Numbered from the stretch's first letter, positions 45,594 through 55,063 are shown. The stretch is DNA of 64,000 nucleotides from Microbacterium pygmaeum (GCF_900100885.1 NZ_LT629692.1:3348001-3412000), one strand, 5' to 3'. The notes: generated from the letters alone by a model not told the origin. Numbers and translations: made by a program.

Positions 45594-45622
45594 AAACCGG
45601 TTCAGCCCACGAAACCGGTTCA
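45594..45622. promoter_or_regulatory. Tandem LacI-type operators
   Basis: Two copies of AAACCGGTTCA (45594-45604 and 45612-45622), with centres exactly 18 bp apart. AACCGGTT is palindromic with the central CG typical of LacI-family sites. They lie 19-47 bp before the lacI start. Confidence 0.65.
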
Positions 45623-45711
45623 GGCCGCGCGAGCCAACCCCTTGAACCATCTACGGCGCGGGTGTATCACGTGAACGTGCGCAAGCCCCCCGCGGGCACA
45701 CAGCCGGGGGC

Positions 45712-45717
45712 TAGCGT
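45712..45717 (+). promoter_or_regulatory. -10 element, leaderless geometry
   Basis: TAGCGT ends 6 nt before ATG 45724. Confidence 0.5.
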
Positions 45718-45723
45718 GGAGCC

Positions 45724-47145
45724 ATGAGCGAACGCGAATACGACGTCATCGTGATCGGAGCCGGGGCGGTGGGCGAGAATGTCGCCGATCGTGCCGTGCA
45801 GGGCGGCATGTCGACGGTGATCGTCGAGGCCGAACTGGTCGGCGGTGAGTGCTCGTACTGGGCGTGCATGCCGTCCAAGGCGCTCCTGCGCAGCGCCGCA
45901 GCGGTGCGGGCAGCGCAGGATGTGGCGGGAGCAGCCGAGGCGGTGACCGGACAGGTGGACGCCGCCGCGGTGCTTCGCCGACGCGATGGCATCACCCACG
46001 ACTGGGACGACGCGTCACAGGTGAAGTGGCTCGAGGGCGCGGACATCGACCTCGTCCGCGGTCACGCCGAGTTCACCGGTATCAAGAAGCTGCGCGTCAC
46101 CGCTGGCGACGGCACGGTGACCGACCTCAGTGCCCGGCACGCGATCGCCGTGGCGACCGGCTCTGCCGCCCTGTTGCCGGACATCCCGGGGTTGCGCGAG
46201 ATCGAGCCGTGGACCAGCCGCGATGCGACCAGCGCCAAAGCGGTCCCTGCATCGCTCGCGATCATCGGCGGCGGTGTCGTCGGAGCAGAGATGGCCACCG
46301 CGTACGCCGGGCTCGGCGCGAAGGTGACGTTGATCGTGCGCTCCACGCTCCTGCAGAACATGGAGCCGTTCGCCGGAGAACTCGTCGAGGCGTCCCTCGC
46401 GAAGCTCGGCGTGACGATCCGGCGCGGTGTCGATGTGACCGCCGCGCATCGCACCGACGAGAACGCCGTGCTCACGCTCTCCGACGACAGCCGGGTGGTG
46501 GCGGAGCAGGTGCTGGTCGCCATCGGACGAACCCCGCGCACCGGCGACCTGGGGCTCGAGAGCATCGGGCTGACACCAGGCGATTGGCTCGAGGTGGACG
46601 ACACGATGCTGGTGCGGGGTTTCGACTGGCTCTACGCCGTCGGCGACGTCAACCACCGGGCGCTGCTGACCCACCAGGGCAAGTATCAGGCCCGCGCGGC
46701 CGGCGACGTCATCGCGGCACGCGCGAAGGGACGGCCGGTCGACGACGCCCCGTGGGGCGCGCACGTCGCGACCGCAGACCACGAGCACGTCCCTCAGGTC
46801 ACCTTCACCGATCCCGAAGTGGCGTCGATCGGGCTCACGGAAGCTGCCGCCCGGGCGGCGGGGCGCAGCATCCGCGTCCTGGATTACGACCTGTCGTGGG
46901 TGGCGGGCGCCTCCACGTACGCCGACCACTACGAGGGCACGGCGCGCGCCGTCGTCGACGAGGACAGGGGCGTGCTGATCGGCGCCACCTTCGTCGGACC
47001 CGACGTCGCGGAACTGCTGCACTCGGCGACCGTGGCGATCGTGGGCGAGGTGCCGATCACGCGTCTGTGGCACGCGGTGCCGTCCTACCCAACCGTGAGC
47101 GAAGTGTGGCTGCGCTGGCTGGAGGCGTACGGCCGGCCCGACTGA
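45724..47145 (+). CDS. Pyridine nucleotide-disulfide oxidoreductase (class I flavoprotein)
   Basis: 473 residues. FAD-binding VIVIGAGAVGENVADR, redox disulfide Cys43/Cys48 in GGECSYWACMPSK, NAD(P)-binding LAIIGGGVVGAEMATAYAGL, FAD-binding YAVGDVNHRALLTHQGKYQA, and dimerisation domain (about 350-473). The disulfide context GGECSYWAC differs from the GGTCVNVGC of lipoamide dehydrogenases, and the C-terminus has HAVPSYPTVSE in place of HAHPTLSE. So a mercuric-reductase-like or other disulfide/quinone substrate is as likely as lipoamide. No 2-oxoacid dehydrogenase gene is nearby. Leaderless promoter geometry. Confidence 0.85.
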   Translation: MSEREYDVIVIGAGAVGENVADRAVQGGMSTVIVEAELVGGECSYWACMPSKALLRSAAAVRAAQDVAGAAEAVTGQVDAAAVLRRRDGITHDWDDASQVKWLEGADIDLVRGHAEFTGIKKLRVTAGDGTVTDLSARHAIAVATGSAALLPDIPGLREIEPWTSRDATSAKAVPASLAIIGGGVVGAEMATAYAGLGAKVTLIVRSTLLQNMEPFAGELVEASLAKLGVTIRRGVDVTAAHRTDENAVLTLSDDSRVVAEQVLVAIGRTPRTGDLGLESIGLTPGDWLEVDDTMLVRGFDWLYAVGDVNHRALLTHQGKYQARAAGDVIAARAKGRPVDDAPWGAHVATADHEHVPQVTFTDPEVASIGLTEAAARAAGRSIRVLDYDLSWVAGASTYADHYEGTARAVVDEDRGVLIGATFVGPDVAELLHSATVAIVGEVPITRLWHAVPSYPTVSEVWLRWLEAYGRPD

Positions 47146-47176
47146 GAACGAGCGGATGCCGGCCGTCGCCGGATCG

Positions 47177-47216
47177 GCAGAGGGCGGGTGCTCCCGATGG
47201 AGCACCCGCCCTCTGC
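47177..47216. terminator. Strong bidirectional terminator
   Basis: Perfect 18-bp arms (47177-47194, 47199-47216) around loop CGAT, between the flavoprotein gene and the convergent esxA-like gene. Confidence 0.85.
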
Positions 47217-47246
47217 GGCACCGCCCATGCGAGCGCGTAAGGAGTC

Positions 47247-47534
47247 TCAGCTGCCTGCGAGCTGCTGGTCGAGGTCCTGGATTGCGCGCATCATGCCCAG
47301 GAGCGACTCGGACATGTCGTTGATGCCGTCGACGGCGTTCTTCAGGCCGGTGGTCAGCTCGCCGTAGCCCTCGCCGAACTTGCCCGACGCGTGCTGCGTC
47401 TTGAAGTCATCGCCCAGCAGGGTGTCGACCTGGCCCTTGAGCGTGTCCAGCTGACCCTGGATGTCATCACGAGCCTGCGACAGCGACGACGCCACCTGCT
47501 CCATCTCTGCATACGATGCTCCGAAATCAGCCAT
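47247..47534 (-). CDS. WXG100-family protein, EsxA-like type VII secretion substrate
   Basis: 95 residues, all helical. Two long helices (about 5-42 and 55-90) are joined by the turn LLGDDFKTQHASGKFGEGY, where the Trp-x-Gly of the family is replaced by Phe-Lys-Thr, as in many actinobacterial members. The YxxxD/E-type tail is not obvious. ATG 47534 has AAGGAG 6 nt upstream. It lies after eccC on the same strand, separated by a 13-bp hairpin/palindrome, so it may be transcribed separately at a higher level. Expected to be exported as a dimer by the ATPase encoded upstream. Confidence 0.82.
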   Translation of the reverse strand: MADFGASYAEMEQVASSLSQARDDIQGQLDTLKGQVDTLLGDDFKTQHASGKFGEGYGELTTGLKNAVDGINDMSESLLGMMRAIQDLDQQLAGS

Positions 47535-47608
47535 CGTCAACTCCTTCAGTCCGGGAATCCGGCCGCCAACCGGGCCGATACCAACAACCTAACCCGGCTT
47601 CCGGCGCT

Positions 47609-47638
47609 CGGACCATGGGGAGGAATCCCCATGGTCCG
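47609..47638. promoter_or_regulatory. Perfect 13-bp inverted repeat between eccC and esxA; shared T7SS motif
   Basis: Arms CGGACCATGGGGA and TCCCCATGGTCCG around loop GGAA. The inner 18 bp ATGGGGAGGAATCCCCAT (47615-47632) match 16 of 18 bases of a palindrome at 55119-55136 before the first gene of the cluster. That makes a shared operator likelier than a terminator, though both are possible. Confidence 0.6.
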
Positions 47639-47649
47639 ACTGCGCACCG

Positions 47650-50600
47650 TCAGGCCCGGACGGCGGGCTCGGGGATCTCGAGCGTCGCGCTGTCGACCAG
47701 AGGAAGCTGCACGGTCACACCGCGACCGGCCTGCACGAAGATCCCACGACCCTCGGGGAAATCGGATCGCTTGACCTTCGGGAACGGCACCTTGAAGATC
47801 GCATCTCCGTCGAACGCATCCGGCTTGAGCACGATGCCCTTGCGCCCCGCCTTGAAGTCGCCGACCAATCCGAATCCGCTGGTCACCTGGCTCACATCGG
47901 CGTCTCCGATCAGGAAATGCTCGCTGCGGTTGACCGCCTGCAGGAGCGCCTTGAGGGGACGCTCGGCTGGTGAGTCCGCGAACTGCGGCAGGTCTTCGAC
48001 GACGATCATCAGCCGGACACCCATGCTCTCGTCCGCGACGAGCTCGGCGAGCTCGGTCGCGAGCTCCTTCGCCTCGTCTGGGGTGATCGCGCTCCGCGTC
48101 CATGGCGCCAGCTCGCGCAGCTGCGAACGCCTTCCGCCGATGTGGAACAGGCGAACCGCAGGATCCAGGCGCAGCATCGAGGCGACCAGCGCCTTCATCG
48201 CATTGGTCTTGCCGGACCTCGGCGGACCGGTCACGACGAACGAGCCCACCGGGTCCAGCTCGCGAGGCTCCAGCGTGTCCTCGGCGATGCCGATCACCGG
48301 GAACTCGCCGATGCGGTCGGGCAGCTCCCCCAGCTCCAGCCGGGTCGGCAGCGAGCCGATCTCCGCAACCTCCCGCGCGCCGTTGCCGCGCAGGAAGGCC
48401 GCCAACTCGCCCAGCAGCTTCGTCTGCTCTGCCACGTTCGGCGTCGCACCGAGCACCGCGATCTGCGTCTCGAAGCCGTCCACGATCGCCCGACCCGGGG
48501 CGGAGCGCTCGTCCAGCACGTCCTTCGGCGCGTTCAGCAGCGCGTATGCGTTCTCGTCCGACAGGCGCAGGATGACGCGGCGCGAGACGTTCGAACTGAC
48601 CGCGGTGGGGACCGACCCGGACCGGTCCGCGGTCGCCACCACGTGCACGCCGAGCGGTCGGCCTTCGCCGAGAATGCGCATGAAGGTCTGGTAGAACGGC
48701 ATCCGCGCGGTCGTCGATTCCCACTCGCCGCGGAACTGCGGCAGACCGTCCAGCAGCAGCACGATCCGCTGTTCGTCGCGCCCGGTCAGCTCCCGGTACT
48801 CCCCGACGCTCGACGCGTTGGCGGCGCTGAACCGTCTGCCCCGATCGTCCAGGACCGACGCGAGGAAGCGCAGGATGCGCTGGACGCGCTCGACGTCGTC
48901 CCCGGAGATGACGGAGCCGACGTGCGGCAGCGCTTCGAGGCTCTTCAGCGACCCAGATCCGAAGTCCAGGCCGTACACGGCGACGTTCTCGGGACGTCGC
49001 CCGAGGGCCGCGGCGATCGCGACCGTGCGCAGGACCGTCGACTTGCCCGATCCGCTGGTGCCGTATACCAGCATCGAGCCGTCGCGGTCGGGCTCGAAGT
49101 ACACCGGCTCCTGCTTCTGCTGCTCGGGAACGTCGCGCTTGCCGAGCAGGATCGACCCCCCGCGCCCCGATGCCAGGTGGCGGATGTCCACGGTCGTCTC
49201 CAGGTCGTCCAGCCATGGCCTGCGCGGGGCGGGGATGCGTGCCTGGGCGGCGGCGGCGACGAGGGTCGCCACGATGCGCTTCTGATCGTTGGGTCCGGGA
49301 TCAGCGTGGTGCGACTCGGACTCGCTCTGCTCGTCCAGCTCCCACCGCTGCGTCGAGCCGAACCGCAGCTCTGCCACCGTCACATCGGCCGGAGGGGGTG
49401 TCTGGCTGCTCCACCCGCCCGCGTACGCGGATTGGAAGGACACCAGGCGCCCGGGGCCGGTCTTGGCGATGCCGCGTCCCGGGATGCCGGGGTCGAAGCC
49501 GGCCGCGACAGGACTGTCGACGACGTCCTTCGAGTCGGACTCGTCGGCCATCCGAAGTGCGACGCGCAGGTTCGTGTTGGCCCGCAGGTTGTCCTTGATC
49601 ACGCCCGCCGGGCGCTGGGTGGCCATGATGAGGTGGATGCCGAGCGATCGGCCGCGCTGGGCGATGTCCACGACCCCGTCCACGAACTCCGGCACGTCGC
49701 CGGCGAGGGCGGCGAATTCGTCGATCACCAGGACCAGTGCCGGCGGGGTCTCCGGGTCGCGCCGCTTCTCGAGCTCGAGCAGGTCCTTCGCCTTCTTGCG
49801 GTTGAACAGGTGCTCCCGGTGATGCAGCTCGGCTCGCAGGCTCGTCAGCGCCCGTCGCACGAGGTGAGGGCTGAGGTCGGTCACCAGCCCCACGGTGTGC
49901 GGCAGATCCACGCAGTCCGCGAACGCCGACCCGCCCTTGTAGTCCACGAACAGGAACGTGACGCGATCGGGGCTGTGCGCCGCGGCCATCCCGAGCACCC
50001 ATGCCTGGAGGAACTCCGACTTGCCGGCGCCGGTCGTCCCGCCGACCAGTGCGTGCGGACCCTGCGCGCGAAGATCCAGGGCCATCGCGTCGCTGGGTCC
50101 CTGTCCGACGATGGCGCGCAGGCTGCCGGACTTCTTGAGCCGCGGCAAGGGCGCCCCCGACCGGTCGAGGATCGTGTTGTTCTCGCGCCACCGATCGATC
50201 GCGAACGACGGGTCGGCGCCGGTCTCGGCGCCCAGCAGCGAGAGCAGCATCACCGAGTTCGGGATGTCCGAGGCGTCCTCGATCACCGTGCTGGAATCCG
50301 CGACCGTCGCCAGCCGCTTGGAGAGCACCGTCATCAGCTCGTTGGAGACGCCCTCGACGGCGGTCTCCGCGTAATCGACGCCGCTGCGGACCGTTCCGGT
50401 GCGAGCTGCCGCCAGGCCGTTTGTCACGTCGACGAACGTGCGGCAGACGGCGGGGAGCGCCTCGACCACCGGAGCCACGAAGAGCCCGTACACGCCGACG
50501 TCGGCACCCCGCTCGAGCACCTGGGTGAGTCGGGCGCGGTCGACGGGCGCATCGGCGGTCACGATCACGACGACGGCGGTCTGCCCTGGGAAGGTCGCCT

Positions 50601-52179
50601 CCTCCGCGGCGCGTCGCACGTCGGTGCCGTAGCGCATCGGGTCCCACTCGGAGTCGAACGGCAGCCGTGTGGCGGAAGACCCCGAGGAGCGGCGGGTGAC
50701 GAGCTCCTCCAGTCCGGACAGGAGCATCGCGCCGGTCGATGCCGAATCCGCCAGCGGCATCTCCCGGAACGGGCTGCGCTCGCTGGAGGTGTGCGGCAGC
50801 CATTTCAGCCACTCCAGCTGCGTGGCCCATCCGGGCTCGGTGAGCGCGACGGCCACCAGCTCGTTGGGAGAGTGCAGACCGAACAGCTGCACGCACAGGC
50901 CCCGCAGCGCATCCGCGGCGTCCCGGGGTGGACCGGCGACGCCGATGACGCCGACGCTCTGCAGCGACTCGAGCACGGGAACACCGTCGATGAGGCGGTA
51001 GCGCTCACGAAGCCGCTCGACGCGCTCGACGTATTCCTGCAGAGCGTCCGGATTCTCGGAGTTCTTGATGGAGGTCCGCGACGCGGCGACGGAGGTGCCC
51101 ATGCGCACGGCGAGGAAGTTCCAGTGCTCCGGCCGGCGCGTCCACAGCATCGGTCCGAGCCGCATCGCCTCCTCGAACACGACGGCGACGGGCGGCGCTT
51201 CGGCGTTGCGGATGGTCCGCTCGGTGGGACGCTCGCGGAAGAGTCGCTCTTCGAGCTCCTCGAACGTGCGCTCGAAGATCTCGACCTCCTTGCGCTGCCG
51301 CTGACCCAGCTGCGTGCGCTGCGAGATGAAGTTGCCGAGCAGCATCAGCGGCGTCATCCCGATCACGAGCAATGAGCGCGGCTGGCCGGTCAGCGTGAAG
51401 ATCGCGATGCCGAGGATGACCGGGGCGACCAGCATCGGCCAGGGGAACAGTCGGGAGACCGGGTCCTTCGGCATGCGCGGCTCGGGGAGCTCCTCGCCGA
51501 TATAGCGCGGTTCGACGCGGGGGCTCCGGTTGAACAGCAGCGTGCCGCCGCGCTCGAGGACCGGGTCCTCATCGGTCGGGGCGAAGTCCTGGACGATCCG
51601 GACGATCAGTTCGGTGTCGCCGAGGAGGAAGCGCTGCCCGGGGATCACCTTGAGTCGCTGGACCAGCCCGCCGTCCACGATGATGCCGTTGGCCGAATTC
51701 AGATCGACGAGCTCGACGGACTTGGAGACCTCGATCCTGGCGTGGCGCTTGGAGATGAGCGGGTCATCGAGCACGACGTCATTGCCGGGAGCACGGCCGA
51801 TCGTGAAGGTGCCCCGCGGAAGGGAGATCTCGCGACCGGCCAGCGGGCCGCCGACGACCAGCAGGAGCGCGGCGGCCGGCTCCCCCGCCCGCCGCGCAGG
51901 CTGATAGTCGCCGCCGAGGTTCACGACCGCCGCGACGAAGCCCGACCCGACGGCGGCGTCACTGATGGGCAGCCCCGGCTCGAGCATGGTGAACTCCGCA
52001 GACGTCGGCGGCGCGACCGAGAGGGTGAGCGTGTCCTCGGGGGCGGCGAGGATCTCTCGAGCGGGGTCGGCCTCGACGATCCGACGGGCGATGTCGGCCA
52101 CGGTCGCGGTCGTGTCCGACGTGACGACGATGTCGGTGCTCCGGCCGTCTCGGCGCTGCAGGGTCAGTTTGAGGCGCAT
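47650..52179 (-). CDS. FHA-containing FtsK/SpoIIIE ATPase, EssC/EccC type
   Basis: 1509 residues. A ubiquitin-like N-terminal part (1-90) is followed by an FHA domain (about 104-197; Gly128-Arg129, Ser143, His146, Asn161), two membrane helices (about 246-264 and 268-286), then three FtsK-like ATPase modules. Their Walker A motifs are GGTTGAGKSE (about 712), GTSGSGKST (about 1039) and GPPRSGKTN (about 1315). One protein with FHA, two TM and three ATPases matches EssC of Firmicutes more than the split EccCa/EccCb. It is the motor that pulls WXG100 proteins across the membrane. Genes for EccB, EccD, EccE or MycP are not found next to it. Confidence 0.93.
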   Translation of the reverse strand: MRLKLTLQRRDGRSTDIVVTSDTTATVADIARRIVEADPAREILAAPEDTLTLSVAPPTSAEFTMLEPGLPISDAAVGSGFVAAVVNLGGDYQPARRAGEPAAALLLVVGGPLAGREISLPRGTFTIGRAPGNDVVLDDPLISKRHARIEVSKSVELVDLNSANGIIVDGGLVQRLKVIPGQRFLLGDTELIVRIVQDFAPTDEDPVLERGGTLLFNRSPRVEPRYIGEELPEPRMPKDPVSRLFPWPMLVAPVILGIAIFTLTGQPRSLLVIGMTPLMLLGNFISQRTQLGQRQRKEVEIFERTFEELEERLFRERPTERTIRNAEAPPVAVVFEEAMRLGPMLWTRRPEHWNFLAVRMGTSVAASRTSIKNSENPDALQEYVERVERLRERYRLIDGVPVLESLQSVGVIGVAGPPRDAADALRGLCVQLFGLHSPNELVAVALTEPGWATQLEWLKWLPHTSSERSPFREMPLADSASTGAMLLSGLEELVTRRSSGSSATRLPFDSEWDPMRYGTDVRRAAEEATFPGQTAVVVIVTADAPVDRARLTQVLERGADVGVYGLFVAPVVEALPAVCRTFVDVTNGLAAARTGTVRSGVDYAETAVEGVSNELMTVLSKRLATVADSSTVIEDASDIPNSVMLLSLLGAETGADPSFAIDRWRENNTILDRSGAPLPRLKKSGSLRAIVGQGPSDAMALDLRAQGPHALVGGTTGAGKSEFLQAWVLGMAAAHSPDRVTFLFVDYKGGSAFADCVDLPHTVGLVTDLSPHLVRRALTSLRAELHHREHLFNRKKAKDLLELEKRRDPETPPALVLVIDEFAALAGDVPEFVDGVVDIAQRGRSLGIHLIMATQRPAGVIKDNLRANTNLRVALRMADESDSKDVVDSPVAAGFDPGIPGRGIAKTGPGRLVSFQSAYAGGWSSQTPPPADVTVAELRFGSTQRWELDEQSESESHHADPGPNDQKRIVATLVAAAAQARIPAPRRPWLDDLETTVDIRHLASGRGGSILLGKRDVPEQQKQEPVYFEPDRDGSMLVYGTSGSGKSTVLRTVAIAAALGRRPENVAVYGLDFGSGSLKSLEALPHVGSVISGDDVERVQRILRFLASVLDDRGRRFSAANASSVGEYRELTGRDEQRIVLLLDGLPQFRGEWESTTARMPFYQTFMRILGEGRPLGVHVVATADRSGSVPTAVSSNVSRRVILRLSDENAYALLNAPKDVLDERSAPGRAIVDGFETQIAVLGATPNVAEQTKLLGELAAFLRGNGAREVAEIGSLPTRLELGELPDRIGEFPVIGIAEDTLEPRELDPVGSFVVTGPPRSGKTNAMKALVASMLRLDPAVRLFHIGGRRSQLRELAPWTRSAITPDEAKELATELAELVADESMGVRLMIVVEDLPQFADSPAERPLKALLQAVNRSEHFLIGDADVSQVTSGFGLVGDFKAGRKGIVLKPDAFDGDAIFKVPFPKVKRSDFPEGRGIFVQAGRGVTVQLPLVDSATLEIPEPAVRA

Positions 52180-52206
52180 GGTCCTGTTCTCCGGCGATGT
52201 CGCATG

Positions 52207-53448
52207 TCAATCGGCTCGCACGGTCGCGGAGCGATCGCCGAACGTGAGGGTGTCGCCTGGATGCACGATCGCCGGCTGACCGGGCACGAGGCGGTGCTCC
52301 GCTCCGCCGCGCACGATCGCACTGCCGTTCGTCGAGTGCCGGTCGACCGCGACGATCTCGCGGCCACGGCGGAGGACGGCGAGGTGAGTCTTCGAAATCG
52401 ACATCGTGGTGTCCGCGACAGCCACCATCGCCACGCCGAGGTCGCCGGCGGCGGCCGCCGGTGCGCGCCCGAGCAGGACGCCGGCACCGCCGAGGACGAT
52501 GACGTCGCCCGCGTCCAGGACGAGCGAGTACGCCGGAGGCGGGGAAGCGGATGCCGCGGCTGGCGCGACGGCGAGCGCGCGAGCCGCGGCCGCCGGCGCA
52601 GAAGCCGGTGGCGCGTCCAGCAGCACGGGCGGCGCCCACGTCGCCGACGCCGACGGGGCGGGCGCGGGAGGCGGGACCGACGGCGCGACAGGCGCTTTCA
52701 CCCCATGGGCACCGAGCACCCCTCCGCGACTGCGGGTAGCCGGGATGAAGGGCGCGGGGCCGCGTTCCATCTCCGACGTGGCCAGCGACGGCAGCTCGGG
52801 ACGCTCGTCGCGGAGGTCGGTGGCCACGGTCTTCCGGGCGATGCGCATCCGCTTGACGTCGTACGGGTTCAGTCCGCGCCTGATGTCGACGAACCAGGTC
52901 GCTCCGGCCAAGTCGGGCCAGCCACGGCCTCGACGCTGCGTGTCCCAGAGCGGGGAGAGGGCGATCACCAGCAGGGGGCCGAGCAGCGGAACCAGGAAGC
53001 TCCCGTACAGCACGAGGTAGCGCACCACTGCTCCGCGCCAGAACCCGGGTCGCTCGAGTGTGCGCACGTTCACCGACCGGATGCCCAGCAGCCCCTTGCC
53101 GAGGGTCACGCCCTTGCGGCCGTGCAGGATCAGCTGCACGAGGACGAACGCCGTCGTCAGCACACTCGAGGCGAGCGCGCACACCAGCACCAGCACGGCA
53201 TCGTCCCGCTGGGTCATCGATGCAGCCGGGGACTGCTCACCCATGACGGAAACCAATGCGGGCATCGCGACCAGGAGCACGGGCAGCTGCAGCAGCAGGT
53301 AGACGAGCACCTCGATGCCCGTCGCCACCGCGCGTCGCGCGTACGGCGCGGGCAGCAGGCCCAGCGCGGCGGCATATCCCGGGTCCGGTCGGCCGGCGGC
53401 ATCCAGCCCCTCCACCGACCGCGCGCCGTCGTCGATCTCCCAGATCAC
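52207..53448 (-). CDS. RDD membrane protein with C-terminal FHA domain
   Basis: 413 residues. An RDD domain with three to four helices (about 20-190: AVATGIEVLVYLLLQLPVLL, GVTLGKGLLGIRSVN) is followed by an Ala/Pro linker (about 255-320) and an FHA domain (about 320-413; LGRAPAAAAGDLG, SKTHLAV, HSTNGSAI). FHA domains bind phosphothreonine, so this protein and the FHA-bearing ATPase may be joined by a Ser/Thr kinase signal; no kinase gene is in the window. GTG 53448 starts 4 nt after the previous stop. It probably forms part of the membrane complex. Confidence 0.87.
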   Translation of the reverse strand: MIWEIDDGARSVEGLDAAGRPDPGYAAALGLLPAPYARRAVATGIEVLVYLLLQLPVLLVAMPALVSVMGEQSPAASMTQRDDAVLVLVCALASSVLTTAFVLVQLILHGRKGVTLGKGLLGIRSVNVRTLERPGFWRGAVVRYLVLYGSFLVPLLGPLLVIALSPLWDTQRRGRGWPDLAGATWFVDIRRGLNPYDVKRMRIARKTVATDLRDERPELPSLATSEMERGPAPFIPATRSRGGVLGAHGVKAPVAPSVPPPAPAPSASATWAPPVLLDAPPASAPAAAARALAVAPAAASASPPPAYSLVLDAGDVIVLGGAGVLLGRAPAAAAGDLGVAMVAVADTTMSISKTHLAVLRRGREIVAVDRHSTNGSAIVRGGAEHRLVPGQPAIVHPGDTLTFGDRSATVRAD

Positions 53449-53452
53449 CGCG

Positions 53453-54128
53453 TCAGCCCCCGTACGGCGCCACCGGCAGCTCGGCGAGCACCGGCTGCGG
53501 GTCGACGGGGTCGCCCGCTTCGTCGTAGTAGACGGGTCCATAGGAGGGGAAGTAGAACTGCGGGACGGATGCCGGTCCCTCGGTCGCGGGAAGGTAGCGC
53601 CACTGGTCGCGGGCGGTGGACTCGGCGAAGACGAGATCGCCCAGTTCGGCCGCGCTCCCCTCGCCGCAGGTGCTGCCGGCGGTGACCAGGACCACGCCGG
53701 TGGACGGCCGGATGGTCACCGCGGCCTGGTCGAAGATCCCGCCGACGCCGACGATCGCGCGCTGCTCGTCCTCCCCGGAGCCGAACACCTCGGTGCTCAC
53801 CTCGAGTCCGAGCTCTTCCAGGGACCGTTCGGCGCTGCTGGAGTTCATCTGCGGACACCCGCGCAAGGGTCGCTTCGCGGATCGCGTGGAACGAATAGCC
53901 CTTGCCGTCCTCGCATGCGATCGGGACGGCGCCGAAGTCCTTCTGGCGCACCGCCCAGGTGTCCTCGTGCACAGCCATCAGGACGGTGTGCAGTCCGCTC
54001 GCGAATTCGTCGTAGCGCTCCGCGCCTGCGGCGTACAGCGCATCGCCTTCCGGCGTCGACGATCCGCTGCATCCGGTCACCATGAGCAGCACCAATCCGG
54101 CAGCTGCCGCCGCCATCCGTCGTCGCAT
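53453..54128 (-). pseudogene. Frameshifted lipoprotein gene in the T7SS locus
   Basis: The first frame (from ATG 54128) gives a lipoprotein signal with lipobox VTGC (about 17-20) and a soluble domain up to about AIREATLA. After that this frame becomes an Arg-rich shadow. A normal protein continues in a second frame from about 53875, beginning RGCPQMNSSSAERSLEELG and ending in PVAPYGG at 53453. The join is near 53855-53880. The reconstructed product is about 220 residues with paired Cys (IACEDG, GCPQ). Either a real null allele, a programmed shift, or a base-calling error. Family unknown; it sits between a WXG100-like and the RDD-FHA gene. Confidence 0.75.
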
Positions 54129-54144
54129 CGCACCACTTCCTTCC

Positions 54145-54773
54145 TCAGAAACGATACGGGTTGACGAACGGGAGCCAGTCCGGGACGTCCCAGAACCCGC
54201 TGCCGCTGCCCGGACCGTCCGTCGCCGTGCCCGGCTCGCCGGTCAGGATGATCTGCTGGATGTCGTAGAAGGACTCCGTGCCGTTGGACAGATACCCGTT
54301 GTCCTCGTCCTCCCACGGCAGCGCGTTGCCGCCGACGTGCGTCGCGTGGCCGGGTGTCCCCGCCAGGTCCTCCCCGGTCGGCGAGATCCCGCCGTCGCTG
54401 CCGAATTCCACAGTGCCGGGCAGGGTCTCCGGCACCGTCCCGTGCTCCGGGGCGGTGTCGCGCCCGATGCGCGCCCACATGTCGGCTCGACCGAGGTCGA
54501 GAAGGCATCGGCGTACCGCTGCAGCACGCCCGCCAGCAGCTCGGCCTCGGCGATGTCCGGCGCGATCGCCGCCACCAGGTCGTCCGCGTGGTCGCGTGCG
54601 GCATCGATCGACTGCCCGACACCCGGAAGACCGCCCGCGGCGGATGCTGCGGTCCGCAGGCCGTCGAGCCGGTCGGCCATCCGGGTGAACAGGCCGTTCC
54701 AGTACGCCATCGATCCGGCGGAGCCCTCCAGCCGTTCCAGCGTGTACCCGCGATTCGGAGAGCGCAGGCTCAC
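54145..54773 (-). pseudogene. Frameshifted WXG-like N-domain protein in the T7SS locus, candidate secreted effector
   Basis: GTG 54773 opens a frame with a helical N-domain (AYWNGLFTRMADRLDGLRTA; later ELLAGVLQRYADAFSTS) that turns into a shadow near 54490. A second frame carries on with DMWARIGRDTAPEHGTVPET and ends FVNPYRF at 54145. The join lies near 54480-54500. The reconstructed 208-residue product has a WXG/LXG-like helical head and a Gly/Asp-rich tail with no catalytic motif I know. It could be a secreted substrate. It overlaps the WXG100-size gene by GTGA and is next to another frameshifted gene. Confidence 0.75.
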
Positions 54774-55063
54774 TGCGGCTCCCGGCCGGTCAGCTCGAGA
54801 TCGAGATCGGTGTAGTGATCGGCGATGACGGTCAGGCGTCGTGCCACGTCCGACCCGTCCTCCACCCGCGCGCTGACGCGGTCATGCAGCTGCGTCAGCC
54901 GTCGATGCATCTCCAGGCGCAGGCCCGCCCGCATGGCGGGGTTCTCGATGCCGGTGTCCTCGCCGAAGACGTCGGCGTTCTCCGTGAGCAGATCGGTCAC
55001 GGAGGTCTGCAGCGTCGCCGATGCCGAGCGCAGTTCGGCGTAGAAGACCTCTACGTCGTCCAT
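54770..55063 (-). CDS. WXG100-size helical protein, first gene of the T7SS operon
   Basis: 97 residues with two predicted helices (about 3-40 and 48-88) and the length of EsxB-like proteins: MDDVEVFYAELRSASATLQ, then MRAGLRLEMHRRLTQLHDRV. No Trp-x-Gly turn is seen, so membership of the WXG100 superfamily is inferred from size, helix pattern and place. AAGGAGA lies 7 nt before ATG 55063. An 18-bp palindrome stands 64 bp upstream. It may pair with the next protein or with the esxA-like product. Confidence 0.72.
   Translation of the reverse strand: MDDVEVFYAELRSASATLQTSVTDLLTENADVFGEDTGIENPAMRAGLRLEMHRRLTQLHDRVSARVEDGSDVARRLTVIADHYTDLDLELTGREPQ

Noticed and set aside
45724..47145. Naming the flavoprotein lipoamide dehydrogenase (lpd)
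   Set aside because: The redox-disulfide surroundings and C-terminal His motif differ from Lpd, and no 2-oxoacid dehydrogenase genes are nearby.
48142..51375. A 1077-codon open frame on the + strand, opposite eccC
   Set aside because: Its product is rich in Arg, Gly, Asp and His with no domain, the mirror of the third-position GC bias of eccC. The opposite strand has three Walker A motifs and an FHA domain.
53445..54128. Treating the 227-codon frame as the intact lipoprotein
   Set aside because: From about residue 95 the sequence is an Arg-rich shadow, while the overlapping frame carries a normal protein ending at 53453.
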